Assembly: GCA_035771165.1 (NCBI GenBank)
Contig: JAWNZC010000014.1
Location: 1,379,001-1,443,000 of the forward strand
DNA length: 64,000 nucleotides
DNA from: Paragorgia papillata
Taxonomy: Eukaryota; Cnidaria; Anthozoa; Scleralcyonacea; Coralliidae
Direction: 5' to 3'
The notes under the pieces were generated by a model, which was not told the DNA's origin, searched no databases, and saw only the letters and a program-made list of their open reading frames with translations. The translations under genes and the position numbers were made by a program. Positions 48,001 through 60,000 of the stretch are shown in pieces (position 1 is the stretch's first letter; every line of letters starts with the position of its first letter).

Positions 48001-51000
48001 TTTAAAACTTCTGCCGTCTGGGTAAATGTCGACGATCGTCGAGCCGTTCGAATTTCTCTCCGCTCAACACTTCAATAATATTTGTATAGTATTCACATCA
48101 AAACATTTGTTGTATATAAGTTGTATATAAGAATATAAAGCATTATAGCAGAAATCTTGAGCAGCTAGAGAAGGAATGAGAATTTGAAATGGTATATTAA
48201 AATTATTTACCCACTGCATGTGGGCTGCTTCTTTTCTTCGCTTGTTTGCGTCGCGAGTCTCTCGTACGTTAGCCGTTTCTTGTGAACAGCTGTTTTTCGA
48301 AAGTATTCAGTCATATCGTGCCCATGCTCGTAGCGCTGAACCCTTGAATCCAAGAGCGAAGTCTTTTCTCAAACGGTAAATCTTCGGCAAGAAGCTTCAA
48401 ATCGTCTCTACCCTACCCCTGTCGAAACAAAATTTGTCATAACCAGATTTTGGTAGTCACGTGACCATGATATACCAGGGTCTTTTCTCCGCGCGGCGGG
48501 TTGAAAAGAGCCTGGGTACGAGCCACGAGGTTGAATCTGACATCCCTTGTAATCTGACATCCCTGGCAATCTGACATCCCTGGTAATCTGACATCACTGG
48601 GTAATCTGACATCACTGGGTAATCTGACATCACTGGGTAATCTGAAATCTGTCGATGTCGTAATCTGACATCTGTCATTATCTGACATCCCTGGTAATCT
48701 AACACCCCTAGTAATCTGACATCCCTGGTAATCTGACACCCCCGGTAACCTGACATCCCTGCATGATAATCTGACATCCCTGGTAATATGACATTCCTAG
48801 AAATCTGACACCCTTGGTAACCTAACATCTGTCGTAATCTGACATCCTTCTCGTAAGCAGGCAACTCTTGTTAATTGTTATATATTCTTGCATCGAGCAC
48901 TAAGAATATTCTGTATTGAAACACCACAAGTGTAATCTTCGCTCCTGAGTCGCATTGGATAAAGTCCAAGAAGCTCTGTGGCTAAGAAGGTAAAATATCA
49001 CAAAGGAACGTTCTAATTAGAACATTCTACTCTCTACTTACCCAGGTGACGATCATGATCAAACTCAATCAGCTTGCTTTCATATATTGTCCTGACACGT
49101 AGCTGTCTTTTTACCGCTGAGATTAAAGGAGGTCTTTGAAACAGTGCTCCTGTCAACTGCTCAATTGTCTGAAAGAAAAGTAATTACTAGAGAATCAAGT
49201 TCAAACTATTTCACTGCAAAATTACACTTAAGTTCGTTCAAATACCTTCATTAGTTTTGCTTCACTCTCAATAGCACTGTGAAGACGAACAACACAAACG
49301 TACTCCTTTCCTGTGTATAAGAAAATAAAAACAACTCATTTGGTTAAAAGGGCATGAGCAGCAGACCAAACATTTCCAGAATGCTTAAATATCTATTCTA
49401 TAAGCTATATTATTTAGGAGAATACTATAATATCTAGTCAGAAACATGCCGACTCTTCAGTAAAACCACCAAATATGGGAAATTGTGTAATTAATATACT
49501 AAGTACTCGCATATACAAATTACATGATTTACTCTGATCACTACGAAGAACTCTCAAGGACGTAGGCCGAAACGTACTTTTATATTACAAGAATCAAATG
49601 TTGTTTGGCGCGCGTGATATACAACTATCATGTACCTGCACCCTGCTGTGATTTTACAAGACGAGTTGCTCGATCGACACACACAATAAGACATCCAGTA
49701 ACTTTAGGATCTAAGGTACCACTGTGACCAGTCTTGTCCACGCGAAGTATCCGTTTTATCCAAGCAACGACCTAAATGCAATGACACATTCTAGCTAATA
49801 AATAATTCCTCAAGAAAACCACTGAAGACACAATGTCGCAATAGAAGTAAAAACACAAATACTGCGGATTTAGATTGAGTGTTTCGGGACATCCGTACGA
49901 ATACTCAACATTAACGTCGATCCACAACATCTTCGCGCGATTTTATTGGCTAAACAAATTAATGTCCCGAAGCACTCAACCTAAATCCGCAGTAATGCAT
50001 TAAATCTTGAACACTGGATTTTCCCTCTGATATTCTGCACTAAGTAGGAATGTAGGATAAAATGTTGTCCCATATATAAAATAAAAACCATTTCGCTCGG
50101 TAGACATCAAACCCATCGGACATCAATTTACTATTATCCACAGCACCAAAGTGAGTATTGGTTAAATAGCCTGTGTACCCCCCATAGCTTCTAAGATCTG
50201 AGAAGTAGGTTCTGAGTGATCTAATACTCACATGATCCATATTGGTTCATTTGATTAGATTATTTGATCTCACGAGGATTGCCAGAAAACTATTTGTAAC
50301 TGGAATAAAACAGGGCTTGTGATTTGGTCAAATCTATACTTCTCAGATCTGAGAAGCTCAGCGGGGGGTCAACAAGCTCAGGCTGTACACCTGCAGGTTA
50401 TGGTTAAAAGCGTTCGCAGTATAAATTAAGTTTGTTTAATTTGAAAGAACTTGTGAAATTTCCGTATTTTTCTTCGTTTTCGACATATTTCAATTTGTTT
50501 CATATGTAAATGAGATGGTTTCTGACGTCATAACCAATGTACAACATTTTCAAATCACACATAACAAACTCAGTTATATTCTCCAAATTTTTCAACAAAA
50601 TCATTTGAAATTGTGCGCATAAAACTTCTCGTGATACCACTATGGTGATACTAATGAACATTTCATGTTGAGCAATCATGGAGGTGTAAGTGATGTTGCA
50701 ATGTGTGAAAATACTCTACCCTGGTTATGACGTCAGAGACCATCTCATTTACATATCAAAGAAACTGAAATATCTCGAAAACGGAAAAAGATATAAAAAG
50801 TTGTAAAAGCCATCTTCCTTTACAATTTTACAAGTTCTTCCAAATTAGACAAACTTAATTACATTGCCAATGCCCATTAAAAACTTGTGTTTAAACCCTA
50901 ACAAAATCTTGCCGAAGAAATATATGCCACTTTTGTAAAGAAGACCGAAATAGTGTAAATAAATTCCCATTTCTTTTTTTTTGTCGATTAATTAACAGTA

Positions 51001-54000
51001 TATACCTCATGCGATGAAGGATTGGCAGGTTTGTCAAGATTGATGAATCCACTCCTGTCATTGGATAGACAAAAAATATCAACAGTATACATGTACATCT
51101 AAAACTATCAGTATAATTATGTGAGAGGATGGAGTTGTAGGAATTAAAGCCTGGGCATACCGCAAAACAAAAGGCAAATAAAATACAAAATAAACTATAA
51201 ACCACAAAAAAACACTAGAACATTGGTATACATTTTTAAAAATAAAAACCTAACAAGACAAGATGCAATCTGAAGAGGCTATCAAAAGGAGTTTTAATCC
51301 TTGCAAAGTTGTGCGTGAACTGTTATGGCAAGTATTTCTCTCCCAAAGACCATGTTACATGCAGGAAGCAATTTTTCTCGCTGCAACGCAATTTTTCCCG
51401 AAACAAATATTGCTAGTTGCGGTATAACTAAATATAAATTTCAAACGAAGAGTGTCACACGAGGCGATTTTTCCTAGCTGTAACATACGCCTTTTAATGT
51501 AAGCACCGTTGCGTTGCAAGCTGAAAAAAAACAGCTTCCTAGTGTTGCAGCGCCTATTCTTTAGTAATTTACACTGGCTAACGTCTGGTAACTTTTTCCG
51601 TAACAGGATCATATCATAGGATCAAGAGTGCCCTTTCACTCCAAGTGTAACTTTTGTTATGGTGTGTACTTTTGGTATTTTAATCAGGCTAATACAGACA
51701 GTTTCACTAAAGCAATCAGGGAAAACACTCTGGACAGACAGTAAGCAATTACTAATGCTTCATAAATAATTTAAAGATTAATTGCTTGCAATAAAATTAT
51801 TCACCGATTTAGCTATAAAAGGCTAATCAACTTCCACAACTATATTTCAACAATGTAAATATATTAAAACTCACGATATGTAATCCTTTAGCTCCCTCTT
51901 CAATGGAGAACAACCACAGACTATTGGTGTAAAGTGTGCTGTTCTAATATTCAAACGATCAAAGTTCTGTAAAATAAGACAAAACAACTTATTTTTCTCC
52001 GCTAAAGTATTATCTGGTGCGCCTCTATAATTAATTCAGTTAAATATAATTTACAACAAAAATTACCGAACTGTGAAATAGAGTGAGAAAATTACATATA
52101 ACTTCACTCCCCCAAGCGTTCAACAAACGTTGACATTAATTTGGTGAAAGTTCTAAAATAAATCTGATACAACAAATGTGACGAATAGCCGTGGAAACGT
52201 TCTCAGCGGTGATTTATAACGAATGATATACTGACAGATTTGTAAGGTGTACTGTATGTTGTCAATAGTAGACCTTAGTATAAATACACAGGTGATTATA
52301 GAAAATCACGCGCGTTGATTGGTCGAGCTACTTCGGATTAATTCTCGATAATCACCTACAGCGTTTATTCAAAATGGCCGCCAGCCAAGTTGTCAATGCG
52401 ACAGACGAGGAAATTAACAATTTTAAAGAAAATGTTGTTCCTAAAAGTACGAAAATGTGTATTTATACTAAAACAATTATTCGCCTCAGGCTCAGTGAAT
52501 ATCGGTGAATAATAACCTCGACTTCGTCTCGGTTATTATTAACTTCTTATTAACTGAGAGCGCGGTCATTACGGAAAAATATCAGACCGAGGTCTTGATA
52601 AAGACCGAGGTCTGATATTTTCCCGTAATGACCAAGCGGACGAGGTTAATAAGAGGTTTATTAATATGGCATTTTGAAACAACACACCTTACATTACCTT
52701 GTCAATAGTGTGACCTCGAGCGTGTGACATAGACTCATCGTTTTCAATGTTGTGCTCTTGTTGTCATCGCTTTCGGAATCCTAAAACTCACTGCCAGATT
52801 GCTCATCGTCCCACTCATACATAATTTAGTCCTCAGGTTATTGAATTCACAACATTTTTGCGGTTTTCTTTCATTATTTAGTTGCAAATAACATGTCTGC
52901 CAAAATCCGTAATCGACCGGTCGATTACGGAAAATTATCGACCGGCACGTGACGCGTCTCAGCCAATGAGAACACGCGATTTCAACGGAAGTAACTTGTG
53001 CCATATAATAAACACCGATATTCACCTCGCCTTCGGCGAATAATTGTTAATTAGCATATACCTCGCAGGTGAACAGTGCTTTTCACGCAATCTGATTGGT
53101 TCCTCTAGCTCGAGATATCCTGCATTATTATATGGCTGGGCTTGTTTTCGGGTCATTACGCCAAACGGCGCACGCTGATTGGTTGCTGAGAGGTCCGGAA
53201 AAAGCCGTAATGCCCTCTCGGCACTGTGAAAGGGCATATAATAAAATAAGCCATATAATAAAAGGCTTATTAACCTCGTTTTCTCGGTCTGTACGGGAAA
53301 GTATTTGCCCTCGGTTTCTCTCGCACAAACCTCGCTCCTTCGTCGCTCGGTCTGTACGAAAACCTCAGGCAAATACTTCCCGTACAGGTCTCGAACTCGG
53401 TTAATAAGCCTTTATTATTATATGGCACAAGTTACTTCCGTTGAAATCGTGTGTTCTCATTGGCTGAGACGTGTCACGTGCCGGTCGATAATTTTCCGTA
53501 ATCGACTGGTCGATTACGGATTTTGGCAGACACGTTGTTTGCAACTAAACAATGAAAGAGGACTAAATTATGTGTGAGTGGGACGATGAGCAATCTGGCA
53601 GTGAGTTTTAGGATTCCGAAAGCGATGGCAACAAGAGCAACAACACTGAAAACGATGAGTCTATGTCACACGCTCGAGGTCACACTATTGACAAGGTAAT
53701 GTAAGATGTGTTGTTTCAAAATGCCATATAATAAACCTCTTATTAACCTCGTTCGCTTGGTCATTACGGAAAAATATCAGACCTCGGTCTTTATGTACAG
53801 ACCTCGCCCTACGGGCTCGGTCTGTACTGTCAAGACCTCGGTCTGATATTTTTCCGAAATGACCGCGCTCTCGGTTAATAAGAAGTTCACTATTCACCTG
53901 CGGGCAAAACAAAATGGCGGCCAGTTTTGCTTTGTTTACCGAAGCAGGAGGTTTTGTTGATAAACAAGGCTGATGTAGTAGAATAACGAGAAAGTCAACA

Positions 54001-57000
54001 AAATTAAGTAGAAGAGTGTCCACAGGTATGTTTCTTTACAATTTTCTCGCCATTAATATATTCAAAAGTTGTAAAAACTGTTTTGTCGACAAATATCGAG
54101 TACGCTAAGTTGCTAGAGGCCGTGTCTCGTATGAAAATACCAAAAAGTATAAGAATGTTAAACTTGTTATTTCATTTATGAGGTATATGCTAAAACAATT
54201 ATTCACCTCAGTGTCGGTCAATATCCAGCACTATTCACCTCCACTTTGATGAATAATTGTTAATTATTCCTAGATGACCTTATTCCAAAATGGCCTTATT
54301 TGCTCTTTTATGTGCATATAAATTAACCCTTATGATCTCGGTTTAAAAGTTTTCAAGGTGTTTTTTTTTAATTACATGAAAATTAGTTCTAATGGGCTAA
54401 TTTATAAGCATTAACATTTTCACAGGTAGTCATCATCTTTGTTTACCTCATTTCAAAATTCGATTTTTCAAGCGATTCGAATTTTTCACTCCGTTCTACA
54501 ATTCAGTGATTTTACGTACTATTTTAATGCCAAGAAGTGGGGCTTTCGACTTAAAAATTAACTCAAAGCAAATTTATGCTTTTTTATATACAATTACAGT
54601 ACTCGAATCCGCAAATATCATGGCAAAAATTTGAAGTAAAAATTCTTGTGCGTTGATTTTAATATTTTTAGTGAAGCATTCTGAAACAAACATTGCTCTT
54701 CGAGTTTGAGAATAGGAAGCTTGTGACGAACAAAGTCAAGAGGCTTCAAAATCCACTGTATTTATGCTTTAGAATTTGTTGTACAAGGTTGTTTTAGTTA
54801 CGATTTCTGAGGTTTCATTCAGGCCTACGCTAAACGTCGCACAATAGACGAATTTAATTTAGACGAATTTAATTCAAATTAACTTCGTCGGTAATGCGAC
54901 GTAAATGCGACGTCGAGTTAAGGTGGTACTGGAGGCTAATGTTGAAAAAAATGGTCTCGGACAGATATGGTGTAGTACAAGTTGTTTCAGCCACTAAAAA
55001 ATCATTTTGAGTCCAGGGGGGGTGTGGGAAGTGAAATTTGACATCCAAAATGGTAATTTTCAATTACTGACTGTAGCTTTCGCTTTTAATTTTTTGAACT
55101 GAAACAAAGCACACTTACTTTCTATATTAATACGAACATTTTGGCCAGAGTCCGCTCTCATTCGAGTATTCGTCACTGATTTATAAGCCTTACTTTATTT
55201 TGATCGATAAGAGATATACAAAATATTCTCAACAAAAATGTTTGAGGCGGACTCTGGCGGACTCTAGCCAACCTGTTTATTACAGTCTTGTGCGCAATCA
55301 GGCCAAATTTTAATGAAATAGGTTGCAAAGAGAGAAAGATATGAACATTTCAGGTGCTTGTCTATTGAAAATTGCTCAAATTATGACAACATTACGTCGA
55401 AATACAGGCATTTTATCCGAAGAAGATCGATGCCACAAGATTCCTCTTTATTATTGTGAGCCCACAGCAAGAGGCCAGTGGCCAGCAGCTTGAATTTACC
55501 TCCAAATAAGTACTTTATTGCCATATATAGCTTGGATAAACCCAGTAATCCCAAGGGAATTTTACCGCGAAAACAACTGCCTAGCAACGACACCTAGGAT
55601 CAAGTGATGACAGGACGCCATCTTGGATCACGGCTTGAGTTCGTTTGCTACCCAGTTATTAGTTCACCGGCTGATTTTTCAAGCAACATGGCAATGAATA
55701 CGAGTGAAACGAATGCGAGAGGCATGTTAAATGTTTCTCGAGGAATTGGATCCTGTTCTAGAATGAAGTTTAGCACCGAGAAGCTCGTTTCTCTTGGGTG
55801 GACTGTGAATAAAAGAGAGACTTTCAGCGGCGGGTGTAAACGAACAAACGTTTCATTCGTGAATCAAAATAGGAAGAAGTTTAAAACAGGGAAAGACGTG
55901 GAAATATATTTAAAAGAAAATGGCCTGTGGGAAACTGTTCAGCACTCTGAAGTAATGGATACGTTAGATGGCCCGGACGAGCAACTATCTGTTTCTAGCG
56001 ACCGCAATGAAACAACCGAGTCAGATTCGCGAAATCACAGACAATAACGAATAAAGTTTCTCAATTGTTACTTACCAGCCATTCTCGAAATACAGTATAC
56101 TAGTGTTCCTTTGTCGATAAGAGGAAAGTGAATGTGAGAAAAGCGCAAAATGATCCCATGATTGCGGCATATTATATCAACACCAATCTCAAGGTGTAAA
56201 ATTCTGTCAAAACTCGCTGTAGGAGAGCAAACACAAATTGGCCTTAATCTTCTGTTTTGGCGCGAACATTCGCCCTTAGAGACGAAAGTTTGATCGCCGA
56301 AATCTCGAAAAGTATAGGACGCAACGATGTAAAACCTGGCATAGATACTTGTTGTTACTATATCTCCCAACTGACCAAAAAACTGTTAAGATCGGAAGAG
56401 TCGACTTTAGCCTCCAGTACCACCTTAAACGTCGCATTTTAGTCGAATTTAATTGTTTTTAATTGGACGCGTGGAGCCTGAAAACGATTCCTTGAAAACA
56501 TGGCGGCCGAATTGTCACAGAAGAAAAACATTTAATTCGACGCGACGATAATTAGTCGTGTAACTCGAACACGCATTATCCGTCGACTCAGACGAATTTA
56601 ATTACCCAGACGAATTTATACGTTGCAGTTTCGTAATAAAATTCAAGCAATTAAATTCGCCTGAATTAAATTCGTCTATTGTGCGACGTTTAGCGCGGGC
56701 CTTATTCAAGTTACTCTGTTTATGTTATAGATTTGCTAGACCCAGACTTTTACAGAAACACGGCTTTTTTAAATGTACTTTAACAAACTTCCATAAAGAA
56801 ATCTCAAAAACATCAAACAGTAATTCTCACTTATCATTATATTATTTAATGCACATGCATATAAAACTAAAAATGTAACTGCATTTTTTCAGTCTTGAGT
56901 TGACTTTTAAAAGAATATCATTTACTACATGCACTATACCAGATCATTTTTTTTTTCAATGTAAGGTAAATTGTATTTTTTAGAAAAAGTATTTTTTAAA

Positions 57001-60000
57001 GAGAAAACAATACCTTGAGTAATAATGGCCAATCAGAAGTCTCAAGAGATGTCACTTTATTGCTTGGAGGTATTAAGAAATCGTCATTGTGTTGGGCAGC
57101 CTTAAAATGAAAAACAAAATTTAGACAATAAAAACATGCACTCACTTTGTGTAATATAAATTTAAACAGTCGTTATACTCGTCTAAACTAATTTCTTAGC
57201 AACGGGGTAGCAACCAACCCAATTGACAGTAGCGAAAAAGAAGGCCGTAGTACATTTAACCACAATGCTTTGCGACCTCAAACCAGTTCAAATAACAACT
57301 AAACATTGTTTATCATGCTAAGATGGATTAAGTAAGCAAGAACTTCATTCCTACCAAAGTTGATTGTTTCAAGCTATGTCGTCCAATAATTCTGCAAGAA
57401 ACAATATTTACTGCACGCAAAGGATTGTGGTTAAATGTATAAGTCGCCATTTTTTCGGTACGGTCAATCGATCCTTTTTATTTTCGCTTAAGTTTATCCT
57501 TTTGAAAACTGAAATATACTTATCCAACTGTTACAAAAGAAAAATATCATTAAAAAAAACATTTTAAGCACACTTTCTGCAAGTAAATAATTTTCGGAAT
57601 TGTCTACGGCCAATCTTAAAAAGAATTATTATATGGCTGGGTTTGATTTCCGGTCCGTATGCAAAACGACGCACGCTGATTGGTTCCTGACAGGTCGGGA
57701 TTTTACGCGATATTGACCGACCGGTCAATACGCTTTTTTCTCGGCCCTGTAAGTTTTGGCGCGAAAATGTCTGAATTGATTTTAATACAAATAAAAGAGA
57801 ACTGGGTATCTTTATTCAAATATTCTGAACAATAAAATGTGTTGGAACATTACTGCTGGTTTTCATAAAGCTGTTTATCTAAAAACACGACAAATAAAAG
57901 CCGAACTGGTGTAAACAAGAAGGCCAAGAAGCGACACGAAAAAGTTAACAGGTAAGGTAAACAGCATCTCCGAAGACGAAAACAACGCTCGAAACTTAAA
58001 AATAAAATGAACCAATAGCCATATAATAAATTCCTTATTAACCTCGTTTGCTCGGTCTGTACGGGAAAGTATTTGCATGCCCTCGGTTTTGTCGCACAAA
58101 CCTCGCTCCTTCGTCGCTCGAAGCTCGCTTCGTCTGTACGAAAACCTCAGGCAAATACTTTCCCGTACAGACCTCGCACTCGGTTAATAGGTCCTTAATA
58201 TTCACTCTTAAATCGAAAATTATTTAAAATAAACAGAAAGTGCAAGATTAACGTTCACGAATACCCTGGTTCCACTCCGTTACGCCGTTGGTTTAGAGGC
58301 GTATTATTATACACGCATAAACAGGCTTAAACCTCTTAGTATAGTGTACGAGATCGCAGGCTCTCATGCATCCACTTGTATTAACATACAATAGACTAAA
58401 TTGTGATGTACACGTATTGATATTTTGATAATTATCGACTTTCTTAAAATATACTGATTACTCGGTATTCTAATTTACGAATACCAAAACTTCAAGATCG
58501 TCTTTGTATGAAATAAGGGTGCATTGGTGTGAAATGAGAGCTTTTGTGTGAAATACGAGCGGGTTTGTGTAATAAGAGCGCCTTTGTGTGTAATAAGAGC
58601 GCCTTTGTGTGAAATAAGAGCGCGTTTGTGTGAAATAAGAGCGCGTTTGTGTGTAATAAGAGCGCGTTTGTGTGTAATAAGAGCGCCTTTGTGTGAAATA
58701 AGAGCGCGTTTGTGTGTAATAAGAGCGCGTTTGTGTGAAATAAGAGCGCGTTTGTGTGAAATAAGAGCGCGTTTGTGTGTAATAAGAGCGCCTTTGTGTG
58801 AAATAAGAGCGCGTTTGTGTGTAATAAGAGCGCTTTTGTGTGAAATAAGAGCGTGTTTGTGTGTAATAAGAGCGCCTTTGTGTGAAATAAGAGCGTGTTT
58901 GTGTGTAACAAGAGTGCGTTTGTGTGAAATAAAAGTGTGTTCGATTAAAGTGCGAAAGACCCTACTAGCTTGTTATGTTCTGTGGCCATATATACCAGTA
59001 AGCACTTGAACAAAACAGGAAGAACCTGGTATATACAACTGAGAAGAAGCTTTAGCAATGGGTTTTTTAACCGACCATCAACTTCTCAGTCGGCTAAAAG
59101 GCTTGACAGACGACCGAGATTAGCCGGTTGGATGATCACCCTTCAACAATAAGTTAGAAGTTGAGTAGCCTGCGTAGCAGGCGTTACTGGATGAGGGGAC
59201 TGGGGAGTGGGGAGAGGGCTTAGAAGTAACGCCTGCAGTGGAGCTCTTTGTTTTTGTCAAACTCGTTCGCCGACGAACGGGATTTTAATTATTGATTACG
59301 CCGAATGTGATTCGCTTAGCGCCCATAATCTGTCAATCAAGAAGGTTTAGTAAGTAAAATTAATAATTTCAATTCTAATTTTCAAACAAAACTGAAACGA
59401 TTGATATCAAAGGAAATATCTAAACAGCATCTTGCAGTGCTTTTGCGATTTGATCAAATGAAAATGCTGAGTGTCAGCCTCCTCGACTCCCATACCATTC
59501 AACTAAGTTTTATATTTAAAACCTCCATGCAAGAGTTTGGAATATATCTTAATAATAGGAAAGCGAACACCGTGAGACGCTTTGCTTTCATATGTCTCTG
59601 TCAGTCATCAAATTTCTGAAAATATTTGCGAGCGAACACCGTGGGACGCCGCAGACATTTCCGTTCAATAATGGTATACCTTTCACTCAACTGTTTTATT
59701 TTGGTAAACACTCGCTGTCGTTACTGTTCTCTTCATGAATATTCGTTGCCATTGACAGAAACAGGGTTACTCTACCATTCACACCTAATTTTATAAATTT
59801 CCACGCCACTGTTTGAGAAATATTTGTGAGCAGACACCGTGGGACGCCGCAGACATTTCCGTTAAATTATCACTACTATTTATATACCTTTCACAACTGT
59901 TTTATTTCGGTAAACACTCGCTGTCATTACTGTTCTCTTCATGAATATTCGTTGCCATTGATAGAAACAGGGTTACTCTGCCATTCACACCTAATTTTAT

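Larger units (their letters stand above)
54922..56424. mobile_element. TTAA-flanked transposon carrying an MBD-like ORF
   Basis: Perfect 18-bp terminal repeats ggtggtactggaggctaa, with TTAA at 54,918-54,921 and 56,425-56,428. piggyBac- or Kolobok-type target; no transposase recognised. Contains a + strand ORF and a possible - strand exon. Confidence 0.8.
54821..56702. repeat. Fold-back MITE that received the TTAA element
   Basis: Ends 'gctaaacgtcgcacaataga' and inverse, then repeated 'gacgaatttaatt' words. Interrupted at a TTAA. Confidence 0.75.

Noticed and set aside
41891..48864. [17 protein letters not shown]s
   Set aside because: Frames of the 17-bp minisatellite; 17 is not a multiple of three, so all frames cycle without stops.
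53022..54023. Several ~100-aa ORFs
   Set aside because: They run across inverse module copies and the repeated 'ccatataataa' boxes; no consistent product between copies except the short frames described.
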